From an uncultured Eubacteriales bacterium (GTDB lineage: Bacteria; Bacillota; Clostridia; Christensenellales; Borkfalkiaceae), in NCBI GenBank assembly GCA_900540805.1, contig UQHL01000003.1, positions 1 to 64,000 of the forward strand: a DNA stretch of 64,000 nt. Reading direction: 5' to 3'. Positions 27,166 to 34,719 of this stretch are shown here, piece by piece; the stretch's first letter is position 1; every line of letters begins with the position of its first letter. The translations under genes and the position numbers were made by a program. Below the pieces are notes generated by a model. It was given only the letters and a program-made list of their open reading frames with translations, had not been told where the DNA came from and did not search any database.

Positions 27166-28026
27166 TCAAAAAGCTAAAACGCTTTTTTCGAGAATTTCCC
27201 TCTCGAAAAAATTCATAAACGCCGTCAGAGAAAAGCCTTTCGCTATCCGTACAGGCGAATTTTCATCCTTTTCCGCAAACGTTTGCCCGCGTTCTTTTCC
27301 TGTCAGTGCCACCGTTACCCGATATCCCTCCGAAACGAGCGAACCTTCGCAAAGCGCCTCCCACACGACGAGAAGATCGTGTAGGGTGATCCTGCCCCGA
27401 CGGCTCGCATACCAGCGTCGGGACAATTCGGAAACATATCCTCGACCCGACAGAAGTTTTTCCTGAACGCCTTCGGAAAGGATGGTCTCTTCGGTAACGT
27501 CCATCCCCGCGCACACCATGGGGATTCCCGACGAGAACACCGTTTGGGCGGCTTCGGGATTACAGACGATATTCCATTCCTTTCCCGTCCCAAAAAAGAA
27601 GCCTCCCATAAGATAAATTTTTCCCGTTTTTTTCATGGTTTCAGGCGCTCTCTCTATCGCTGCCGCGAGATTGGAAAGAGGACCCACCGCAATAATTCCC
27701 AAATCTTTTTTATATTTTTCCGCGCTTTGGATTATAAAATCCACCGCGTCGTCCTCCTTATCCTCCCCCCGCAGCGTCTCTCCCGCATATTGACACATGG
27801 GAAAAAGATTATCCAGACAAACGACTACCCCGTCCGCTCTGCCGCAATATACGGGAATTTCGCTGTTTTCTTCCTTTAACAGTTCTCGGGCCAAGGCGCA
27901 ACGGCGGCGAGTGTCGAGAAAGACGGAGGTTACTCCCAACAAATTCAATCCTCCGCGAACGGCCGCGCATAACGCGACGGCATCGTCGATATCGTCTCCT
28001 ATGTCCGTATCAAAAATATATTTCAT
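27166..28026 (-). CDS. inosine-uridine nucleoside hydrolase family protein
   Basis: Cytoplasmic enzyme of 286 residues in the family that hydrolyses N-ribosyl bonds. The metal-site signature D-T-D-I-G-D-D-I-D-D is at 6-15. The G-P-L-S-N-L-A motif lies in mid-protein, followed by L-M-G-G-F. A late T-L-H-D-L-L-V matches the His-Asp pair at the active site. The ATG overlaps the stop of the GH127 gene as ATGA. In a sugar operon it may act on a pentose-bearing compound or on nucleosides; the true substrate cannot be told from sequence. Confidence 0.85.
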   Translation of the reverse strand: MKYIFDTDIGDDIDDAVALCAAVRGGLNLLGVTSVFLDTRRRCALARELLKEENSEIPVYCGRADGVVVCLDNLFPMCQYAGETLRGEDKEDDAVDFIIQSAEKYKKDLGIIAVGPLSNLAAAIERAPETMKKTGKIYLMGGFFFGTGKEWNIVCNPEAAQTVFSSGIPMVCAGMDVTEETILSEGVQEKLLSGRGYVSELSRRWYASRRGRITLHDLLVVWEALCEGSLVSEGYRVTVALTGKERGQTFAEKDENSPVRIAKGFSLTAFMNFFEREILEKSVLAF

Positions 28027-29840
28027 TTTTCTCCTTTTTCTATCATGGGCAATTCAGTCATTCTCAAAGTGGTAGAGCCGTACGGCTGCAAGGATTTCTC
28101 CTCGTCCTTTCCGCTACGTTCTCCCTTCGGACAGACGGCGGCAACCCAACGATGGCCCTCTTCCCAGCCCCAATCTATAGGCGCCAGTTTCGTCTTGATC
28201 TTCAGAGGCGGGCGATCTCGATCGAACGCAGCTTCGTATGCGCATTCGATCACTTCGAAGTCGCATTCCCGAACAAAAGCGTATTCCCAGGCAGAATCGG
28301 GAAAAATCTCGTAATCGCAATAAGGGAATTTTCTTTCCACGCCGTCGGAAATATATTCCCGCTTCTCCTTCCGCCCCTCTATCGGAAGCGCAAACAACAA
28401 CGCCCCGTACCGCAGAGCGTATAGCTCTCTCGGTCTTTTTATAAGCCTGGGGCGGGCCAGAAATTCCCATTCCGTCTCCCAATGTCCCGCGGGAGGGGTA
28501 AAAAGGAGAAACATGCCTTCCCTTGTTCCCTCGCAGTCTTTAATTTCTGTATCGGCGGGAATACGGACGCGCAGCGTCCATCTTTCGTCGCCGTCATGAT
28601 CAACCTTGAGCCGAATTTTAGGCCGGAAAGGATATTCCGAAATACACTCCAGCTTTATTAAACCGTTACCATAGCTGCTCTCCGCTAAAAACGGAACGCA
28701 GGAAAGAATTGTAAAGCCGTCTTTTTCCCTTCCGATTACCGCTCGGGCAAATTTCGGCCAGGCCTGACTGAAATTTGCCGTGCAGCACCCGAAATTAGGC
28801 TCGAGTCCAAACATATTCGATTCCGGTCCGTTCGTCCCGAAAATGGGAGGGTCTGGAAAGTGAATTGCCGCGGGCTGATTGGTCATTTGGTCGTATTGAT
28901 GCGACCACATATCCGTTTCGAGCGTTGCGGGAAGAGCGTTGAAAGCTATCAGTTCCAGCCTCTCTCCCCACTCGCTTTTACCGGTCAGGAAAAAGAGGAG
29001 TTCGTAACTGTACATTGCCTCGACAACGCCGCAGAGTTCGCTTCCTTGAATAGGGCTGTCCCCCGCCAGACATTCGTCGCCCGTAAAGTGACCGTAAGCC
29101 GTACTATGGTATTCCGTCAAAAGGCGGTAAAGTCGTTCCGCTTCGTCCGTCAAAGCCTCGCCCGTCAGAGCGCACCACAGAGCTTCGCCGCGCAAAGCCA
29201 TAGCCGCATTGACGACATGCGTTTCATAGCTCCACTCTCCCTTAACGCCTTTCCAAAGGCCTAAAGCGCAAGTATAGTCGATTCCCTGCGCCTTCAGACG
29301 TACGGCCAACTCTATCAGCCAGGCTTCGGGACGCCGTTTTTTCAGCCAAAGAATCGGGATCAAACATTCGAACCAACGGGCCGCCGCCCAATTAGAAAGC
29401 GTCTGCCGTTTCAGCAATTGAGACAGATTTTTTAACGACCGATAGACACAATCCTCTATCCGCTCGTCTCCGCTGCATTCGGCATAGACAACCAACGATT
29501 TCAGCATGAGAAAAAGCGCCCATAAATCGTAGTGTTCACGTTCCCCTATCCCGCACGGACACAGCCAACCGTCCTCTTGCTGTCCCTGCAAAATCAAGTC
29601 TATGTATTTTTTTATCCGAAGCTTTTTATCTTTGTCCTCCAGAATGTAAGCAAGGGGAATAAATCCGTCCAGCCAGTAAGGAAGTCGTTCCCACCCCTCG
29701 CGCTCGCCTCCGATCCACCGGCTTTCTTTGATATCCGGCCACATCTCGTCCAGATGCCCGCTCAAGCCTGTCGCCTGAAGTTCTAATTGCTTTTTTAGCC
29801 AGCCCCGAGGCTTTATTTCTTCATAACTCAAAAATATCAT
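28023..29840 (-). CDS. GH127-type beta-L-arabinofuranosidase family protein
   Basis: A 605-residue protein without signal peptide, so probably cytoplasmic. It matches the DUF1680/GH127 group, with an (alpha/alpha)6 barrel opening W-(P/-)-D-I-K-E-S-R-W-I-G-G and a C-terminal beta-sandwich. The residues that bind zinc and act in catalysis in GH127 appear as S-E-L-C (Glu268, Cys270) and F-G-C-C-T-A-N (Cys352, Cys353). Known members release beta-L-arabinofuranose. First gene of the nine-gene cassette B, with AGGAGAAAG before the ATG and a good promoter further up. Length is near the family norm. Confidence 0.85.
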   Translation of the reverse strand: MIFLSYEEIKPRGWLKKQLELQATGLSGHLDEMWPDIKESRWIGGEREGWERLPYWLDGFIPLAYILEDKDKKLRIKKYIDLILQGQQEDGWLCPCGIGEREHYDLWALFLMLKSLVVYAECSGDERIEDCVYRSLKNLSQLLKRQTLSNWAAARWFECLIPILWLKKRRPEAWLIELAVRLKAQGIDYTCALGLWKGVKGEWSYETHVVNAAMALRGEALWCALTGEALTDEAERLYRLLTEYHSTAYGHFTGDECLAGDSPIQGSELCGVVEAMYSYELLFFLTGKSEWGERLELIAFNALPATLETDMWSHQYDQMTNQPAAIHFPDPPIFGTNGPESNMFGLEPNFGCCTANFSQAWPKFARAVIGREKDGFTILSCVPFLAESSYGNGLIKLECISEYPFRPKIRLKVDHDGDERWTLRVRIPADTEIKDCEGTREGMFLLFTPPAGHWETEWEFLARPRLIKRPRELYALRYGALLFALPIEGRKEKREYISDGVERKFPYCDYEIFPDSAWEYAFVRECDFEVIECAYEAAFDRDRPPLKIKTKLAPIDWGWEEGHRWVAAVCPKGERSGKDEEKSLQPYGSTTLRMTELPMIEKGEK

Positions 29841-29869
29841 TGTTATTCTTTCTCCTAATTTGCACTATA

Positions 29870-29898
29870 AGTATAAAGGAATATCTTCGTTTTGACAA
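29870..29898 (-). promoter_or_regulatory. sigma-A promoter of cassette B
   Basis: On the minus strand: TTGTCA (29893-29898), 17-base spacer, TATACT (29870-29875). The start point would be near 29863, giving a leader of about 23 bases before the GH127 ATG. The promoter faces away from the AraC-type gene; the shared 130-bp AT-rich space between them is the likely regulatory region. Confidence 0.7.
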
Positions 29899-30028
29899 TA
29901 TCAAAATGCACCAAAAAGATTGCAATTATCACTACATTTTATTTTTATGTCGCGTTAATAATTTTTCATATTTTATAAAAAAAGCATAGTATTACAATAA
30001 AAGCTGCAAATTAAATGTGTTTCTTTGG

Positions 30029-30072
30029 TTGCAAAATAAAACCTCTCATGTTATAATGGAATGAGAGGTTTT
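30029..30072 (+). promoter_or_regulatory. AraC-type gene promoter framed by a 12-bp inverted repeat
   Basis: TTGCAA (30029-30034), 17-base spacer, TATAAT (30052-30057). A perfect inverted repeat AAAACCTCTCAT (30038-30049) and ATGAGAGGTTTT (30061-30072) encloses the -10 box exactly. It could be an operator for self-control or, as single-stranded DNA, a cruciform. The predicted start near 30064 lies after the first ATG at 30061, which rules that codon out. Confidence 0.7.
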
Positions 30073-30075
30073 CAG

Positions 30076-30846
30076 ATGAAATTATCCTTTGATTCTTTAC
30101 CGCAATATCTTTTTTCTTCTCCCCGGCAATTTTTTGAAGGAGAGCATCATATGGAAAGGTATTTCGACGAAAGCGTTCTTATTTTGATGAGAGCGGGAGA
30201 GTTATGTTTTGAGGAGGACGGCGAACCGATACGCCTGAATCCGGGCGAGTATTATATCCAGCGTCCTTTTATCCACCAGACGGGAATTGCCGTCAGCCAT
30301 TCCCCGAGTTACTATTATATTCATTTTTACGGCGAATTCGGGGATATGGGACTTCCTCTTTTCGGCACTTTTTCAAACGAAAAAATCAGCCGATACACCA
30401 CGGAACTCGAACTTCTGGGGGAAAGAGCTTCTAAAGTGGAGCGGGCAAAAAACTTTTATTCCATCTTATCCGCGCTATATCGCGCCGAAGATAAATCTCC
30501 CGCCAGCCAGATCAAGGAGCTTCTTATTTTGAACTTTGATAAAAGATATACCCTCGACGAAGTATGCGCGACTTTGAATTTCAGCAAAAATCATCTCATT
30601 CGTATTTTTCACGAGCAGTATGGAAAATCCCCGTATCGTTTTTTGATTGAATACAGGTTGGAAAAGGCGCGGCGTCTTTTTATGACCACCGAACTTTCCT
30701 GCGAACAAGTCGCTTATTCCGTCGGCTTTGAAGAATATTCAGTCTTTTTTAAGGCTTTTCGCAAGTATTACGGAATTGCCCCGCGAGATTTTTCCGAAAC
30801 CGCGAGACGCAAAATAAAGCCGCAGACCGATAAAAAACGCTTGTGA
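30076..30846 (+). CDS. AraC-family transcriptional regulator of cassette B
   Basis: A 256-residue regulator. The N-terminal cupin-like domain holds R-(L/-)-N-P-G-E-Y-Y-I-Q-R-P and H-Q-T, a sugar-sensing fold. The C-terminal double helix-turn-helix covers about 150-245, with L-D-E-V-C-A-T-L-N-F-S-K-N-H-L and V-A-Y-S-V-G-F-E-E-Y-S-V-F-F-K-A-F-R. The ATG at 30076 is chosen over 30061 because AGAGG lies at the right distance and the predicted transcript starts between them. It diverges from the GH127 operon and most likely activates it. Confidence 0.88.
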   Translation: MKLSFDSLPQYLFSSPRQFFEGEHHMERYFDESVLILMRAGELCFEEDGEPIRLNPGEYYIQRPFIHQTGIAVSHSPSYYYIHFYGEFGDMGLPLFGTFSNEKISRYTTELELLGERASKVERAKNFYSILSALYRAEDKSPASQIKELLILNFDKRYTLDEVCATLNFSKNHLIRIFHEQYGKSPYRFLIEYRLEKARRLFMTTELSCEQVAYSVGFEEYSVFFKAFRKYYGIAPRDFSETARRKIKPQTDKKRL

Positions 30847-30864
30847 TCAACTTAAGTTTTTCTA

Positions 30865-30910
30865 TACTACAAAACGTCCGTCGCTGGTTAGCGGCAGACG
30901 TTTTGTAGTA
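30865..30910 (+). terminator. terminator of the AraC-type gene
   Basis: Perfect 14-bp stem TACTACAAAACGTC/GACGTTTTGTAGTA starting 18 bases after the stop. The loop region can pair further (CGCT/AGCG). It is followed by TTATTGCTTTTATTC. Confidence 0.7.
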
Positions 30911-31061
30911 TTATTGCTTTTATTCACGGTATTACCCGTCTGAAAAAATACATACTTTCTCTTATACAAGAAACAACAATAAGCGAAATACTCTATTAAT
31001 TAAGAGGTTACGTAACTAACTACATGTAAAGAAATCGCTTTAATTTTATATGTTATTAATG

Positions 31062-31432
31062 TTATCCATTTTGTTTGCCTACCAGATCCACATAGTAGCC
31101 CTTGCACCAAAACTCGCGATTTCGGTACGCAAACTTCATATTTCTTCATTTTTGAAATATTATCGTCGCACTCTTTCCTTTCAGAGCCCCCATAAACCCC
31201 GAAGCGCTCATTTTGGGCGGTATGGTTACGAGAATATGTATATGGTACGGACATATTTCTCCTTCCAGTATTTCTACGCCTTTTCATTGGCACAATTTTC
31301 GCAATATCTCTCGTATCTCTTCTCTATGTTGTTCGTAAAATACTTTTCCGTCATACTTTGCACAAAATACGATATGATACTTGCAATTCCATTTTGTATG
31401 CGCTAAAATATTATTGATATTAGCTCATTCAT
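31062..31432 (-). pseudogene. tnpA: decayed IS200/IS605-type transposase gene (tnpA)
   Basis: Reading the minus strand across frames gives pieces of an IS200-type HUH transposase: A-H-T-K-W-N-C-K-Y-H-I-V-F, then K-G-V-E-I after an in-frame TGA, C-P-Y-H-I-H-I-L-V with the HUH pair, and F-W-C-K-G-Y-Y-V-D-L-V-G-K in a shifted frame. A base seems missing soon after the ATG at 31432. The gene stops at 31062 before the helix that carries the catalytic Tyr. GGAGGATATTAAAA before the ATG and a promoter at 31482-31510 are intact. It cannot make an active enzyme. Confidence 0.8.
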
Positions 31433-31481
31433 TTTTAATATCCTCCGAGTTGGTTTTTTGTAACTGGCCGGTCACACTTTC

Positions 31482-31510
31482 ATTATACTAAATCGGAGTT
31501 TTTATCTCAA
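31482..31510 (-). promoter_or_regulatory. promoter of the tnpA remnant
   Basis: On the minus strand: TTGAGA (31505-31510), 17-base spacer, TATAAT (31482-31487). Spacing and sequence are close to consensus although the gene it serves is broken. Confidence 0.5.
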
Positions 31511-31561
31511 TTCATCGGTTAACCCCTACCGAACCACACGACTATCGCGTGGCTTTCTCGA

Positions 31562-31596
31562 CAAGATACCCCGTGAAATTTCCACGGGGTATCTTG
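31562..31596. terminator. 14-bp hairpin upstream of tnpA remnant
   Basis: Perfect inverted repeat CAAGATACCCCGTG/CACGGGGTATCTTG with a 7-base loop. IS200-type elements often carry a hairpin upstream of tnpA that blocks incoming transcription, and this fits that place. It could equally stop read-through from cassette C. Confidence 0.5.
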
Positions 31597-31733
31597 CAAT
31601 AATTTGGTTATGTGTAAGGGCGAGTCACGTCGGTTCCGTAAAATTCCCATTTTATATCTACGAAATTGACTACTGATTTCCAGCCCGTTGAAATGCCTAC
31701 CCCCCCACTGCCTGCAGGATTTCAGGGTTAAAT

Positions 31734-31777
31734 ATCTTTTTTGTCTTCCTGATATGTGTGCGGAAAACAAAAAAGAT
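31734..31777 (-). terminator. inverted repeat after cassette C
   Basis: ATCTTTTTTGTCTTCC and GGAAAACAAAAAAGAT form a 16-bp stem with one mismatch around a 12-base loop, 16 bases after the last stop of cassette C. The stem is AT-rich and no T-run follows on the minus strand, so termination is only a possibility. Confidence 0.4.
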
Positions 31778-31792
31778 CGTTGTCCGTAAAAT

Positions 31793-32872
31793 TTATTTTA
31801 ACTCCGCTCCATAGCGGCGCATCAGCTCGATTTCAGCCCTGTCGTAAGGCGTATGAAAAGTATCGAATAAGTCGTGCTGCCAGCGGTTGAGGGGAAGCGT
31901 TTTGTTTTGCCAAAGTTCGTCCCAAGGGAGAAAATGCTGCGATTTTCCCGCTACCATTCCCCAGCTGAAACTGCCGATCTTTTTATCATGATACAACGGA
32001 AGATTGTCCTCAATAAAATTATCCTGCACGCGGTTGAGCCACTCGGTATTCATCATCGGACGCCCCTCTTCTTTCAGTTTGTCCGCCACTCTCTTTACCC
32101 GTTCGATATTCTCGTATTGATGAAAAGTGACGATATCCGACAAGTCGAGCGCAAGGCGCTGAATGGGTTCCACGTCCGCCTGCGGAGCTTTGCCGTAATC
32201 CTCGGGATAAAACCATACCCCTGCCGTCAAAGGCTGCACGGGATCGAACGAGCGAGCAATTTCAAACGCCCGCTTTAAGTATGGAATACTCATATCGTGA
32301 CGGTTGCTGTTGCCGGGTTCGTTCCATAAATCCCAGGCGATAATGCTCGAATGATTGCGAAATCTTGAAAGCAAAGCGGAGAGATATTCCTCCATCACGG
32401 GCCGCCATTCGCTTTCGTCCCAATAGATCCAACCCTTCAAATTCTTTTCGCCCGTAAAGGGATTGCTCTTATGGCCGCCGTGATGCCCGATATCGTACGA
32501 ATGCCAGCCCTTTGCAAGAGGCGGGGTAATATCCCGCGGCTTGCCGAAGCCCACGCAGTCGTTGAAGATAACGGGCATCATGGCGATTCCCTGCCGATCG
32601 AGTTCCCGCAAAAAACTTTCGAGACGATCTAAAAAACGTTCCCCGTCATGAAACCACACATAAAAGGGCAGAAACATTCTTACACCGTTTATGCCGATAT
32701 CCCGCATCAGAGCAAGCTCCTTGCGAACGCTTTTCATAACCTCCTCATGCGTATCTTCCTGCCACAGCTCCATGGCGTGCAAAGTGACGGACGGAACATA
32801 ATTGACGCCCATCACCCACGGCGTTTTTTCATACCATTTCCACGCCCGTTCCTTTGTCCAACGTTCCTTCAT
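31793..32872 (-). CDS. clan GH-A glycoside hydrolase (GH5-like TIM barrel)
   Basis: A 359-residue enzyme without signal peptide. It begins R-W-T-K-E-R-A-W-K-W-Y-E-K, an opening typical of a group often labelled 1,4-beta-xylanase or cellulase-like. W-D-L-W-N-E-P carries the probable acid/base Glu185 and M-N-T-E-W the probable nucleophile Glu277, the clan GH-A arrangement. It lies 12 bp after the GH2 gene and is the last gene of cassette C. It probably acts in the cytoplasm on an imported oligosaccharide. The exact family and linkage are uncertain. Confidence 0.78.
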   Translation of the reverse strand: MKERWTKERAWKWYEKTPWVMGVNYVPSVTLHAMELWQEDTHEEVMKSVRKELALMRDIGINGVRMFLPFYVWFHDGERFLDRLESFLRELDRQGIAMMPVIFNDCVGFGKPRDITPPLAKGWHSYDIGHHGGHKSNPFTGEKNLKGWIYWDESEWRPVMEEYLSALLSRFRNHSSIIAWDLWNEPGNSNRHDMSIPYLKRAFEIARSFDPVQPLTAGVWFYPEDYGKAPQADVEPIQRLALDLSDIVTFHQYENIERVKRVADKLKEEGRPMMNTEWLNRVQDNFIEDNLPLYHDKKIGSFSWGMVAGKSQHFLPWDELWQNKTLPLNRWQHDLFDTFHTPYDRAEIELMRRYGAELK

Positions 32873-32884
32873 GATGCACGCCTC

Positions 32885-34645
32885 TTATTCCTCGTTTATC
32901 GCGCGGATCCGCCCGATATCCACCTTACAGGTTCTTTCTATCGTAAACAGGCCGTTTTTCTCCTGCTGTACATCGGTAAACTGCGTATAACAATATCCCG
33001 AGCAGTAGCCGAACGATTTGATACTGCGCAGCAACGCGCCGAAGCGGATATAAAACGCATCGACTCCCCGTACGGACTCGCCGTAGCCCCAGCCGGCCTT
33101 GACGTCGTCGCTGAACGCGCAGCCGCCGTATTCGCTGAAAATGACGGGCTGACCGCCGTAACGGTATCCGCTTGCAAAAGGCATATGAGGAGGCTGTTTC
33201 TGATGCTTGCCCTGCAAGTTGTTCACATCGTGATAAACTTCTTCGAAAACCTGCGCGTCCTGCTCGTAATTGTGAAGGGTAAGCACGTCGCATAAGGTAT
33301 GTTCCCAACCGTCGTTGGCGATTACGGGCCGCATAGAATCGTAGGCCTTGGTCATCAAATACATGCTCTCGGTAAACGTCTGCTGCGTTTTGTTGTGTGC
33401 AACCTCTCGGATTCCCCAGCTTTCGTTGTAGATCACCCACGTTACGAGGGCGCAATGGTTATACGTCTGTCGGAGAATTTCCTGCCATTCGCGGACAACG
33501 CGGGTATTCGCGCGCTCGTTAAAGGTATGCGGGGAAGGAAGTTCGCACCATACGAGCAAGCCCATTATGTCCGCGTAATACAAAAACTCGTCCGTTTCCA
33601 CAAGCTGATGCAGCCTAGCGCCGTTAAAGCCCGCTTCTTTGATCAGGCGGATATCCCTGACGACGGCCTCTTCGCTCGGCGGCGTAATGCCCGTATCTTT
33701 CCAATATCCCTGATAGAGCACAAGTTTTTGATAGAAGGGAAATCCGTTCAACATCACTCTGTTCCCTTCCGCCCTGAAATCGCGGAAACCGCAGTAACTC
33801 CCCGCTTTATCGATCTCTTCACCGTCTTTGAAAAGCGTAAACGTAAAGTCATAGACGGAGGGATCTCCGGGCGACCAGAAATAGACCTGATTGTCGATCG
33901 ATCTGCTTTCGATAAAAAGCTTTTGCTTCACCACCTCGCCGTTGAAAGCGGAACGCACGCTCGCCACTAATTTTCCTCTGAATTCGACTTCGGTGAAAAG
34001 TTCGTACCCCTTCCCGCCCGCAAGCGTAGCGTCCAATTCGACGTCGAAAGAATATTCGTCAATGCGAGGCGTAATCTTTACGCCGTTCATTTGCCCCTTG
34101 CGGCTGGTAAATTCCATCCATACGCCTTTCCAGATGCCCGTCGTCTGCACGTACCAACATCCGTAATTGTAGGGCATCCAACGCTGTTTGCCGCGCGGAC
34201 GGGCGATATCGTCGCCGTCCTCCGCCTTGACGACGATGATGTTCTCCCCTTCCTTGACGTAATTGGTGACGTCGAGGGAAAAGCGGACATATCCCCCCGA
34301 ATGCGTGCCCGCAAAACAACCGTTTACCCAAACCTTTGCCGTATAATCCACGCCGTCGAAGTTGAGAAGGCACCGCTTTGCAATTTGCGTTTTGTCCAGC
34401 GTTACGCTGCGCCGATACCAGACGTTGTCGCAGGGTTCTTCCCGACCGATCCCGCTCGCCGCGCACTCATAAGTGAACGGAACAAAAATATCGTACTGTT
34501 TTTCAAAGCCCTGAAAATATTTTCTGTCTTCGCCCTCGTTGCCCTCGTCGAAAGTAAAATCCCACTTTCCGTTGAGATCGAGCCACTCGCCGCGCACAAA
34601 CTGAGGACGGGGATAATGTTGAATGTAACATTTTGCATGATTCAT
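32885..34645 (-). CDS. GH2-family glycoside hydrolase
   Basis: A 586-residue enzyme with no signal peptide. Domain order is the GH2 sugar-binding sandwich (20-185), an Ig-like domain (190-290) and a TIM barrel from about 295. The acid/base Glu408 lies in I-Y-N-E-S-W-G and the nucleophile Glu505 in F-S-E-Y-G-G. The domain-1 signature W-V-N-G-x-x-x-G is present at about 106-113. GH2 members include beta-galactosidase, beta-glucuronidase and beta-mannosidase; the short length suits the small beta-glucuronidase/galactosidase-like group. GGAAAGATCACA precedes the ATG. Confidence 0.85.
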   Translation of the reverse strand: MNHAKCYIQHYPRPQFVRGEWLDLNGKWDFTFDEGNEGEDRKYFQGFEKQYDIFVPFTYECAASGIGREEPCDNVWYRRSVTLDKTQIAKRCLLNFDGVDYTAKVWVNGCFAGTHSGGYVRFSLDVTNYVKEGENIIVVKAEDGDDIARPRGKQRWMPYNYGCWYVQTTGIWKGVWMEFTSRKGQMNGVKITPRIDEYSFDVELDATLAGGKGYELFTEVEFRGKLVASVRSAFNGEVVKQKLFIESRSIDNQVYFWSPGDPSVYDFTFTLFKDGEEIDKAGSYCGFRDFRAEGNRVMLNGFPFYQKLVLYQGYWKDTGITPPSEEAVVRDIRLIKEAGFNGARLHQLVETDEFLYYADIMGLLVWCELPSPHTFNERANTRVVREWQEILRQTYNHCALVTWVIYNESWGIREVAHNKTQQTFTESMYLMTKAYDSMRPVIANDGWEHTLCDVLTLHNYEQDAQVFEEVYHDVNNLQGKHQKQPPHMPFASGYRYGGQPVIFSEYGGCAFSDDVKAGWGYGESVRGVDAFYIRFGALLRSIKSFGYCSGYCYTQFTDVQQEKNGLFTIERTCKVDIGRIRAINEE

Positions 34646-34676
34646 TGTGATCTTTCCTTTTTGCCGTCATAACAAC

Positions 34677-34705
34677 GCCGACAGACAGAAGCCCTGTCTG
34701 TCGGC
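34677..34705 (-). terminator. hairpin between modular lipoprotein and GH2 gene
   Basis: Perfect 12-bp stem GCCGACAGACAG/CTGTCTGTCGGC with a 5-base loop. On the minus strand GTTGTT follows, a weak T-run. It could reduce transcription into the two cytoplasmic hydrolases or stabilise the upstream mRNA. Confidence 0.5.
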
Positions 34706-34719
34706 GCCATGAGAAAATT

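Larger units (their letters stand above)
31433..31792. other. upstream flank of the IS200 remnant, no gene
   Basis: This stretch holds the tnpA promoter, an imperfect palindrome GTAACTGGCCGGTCAC at 31460-31475, the strong hairpin at 31562-31596 and the inverted repeat at 31734-31777. Beyond these I see no gene with a ribosome binding site. Part of it is probably the old left end of the element. Confidence 0.5.

Noticed and set aside
31050..31406. Plus-strand open frame of 118 codons
   Set aside because: It is the complement of the IS200-type transposase remnant, whose motifs are read on the minus strand.
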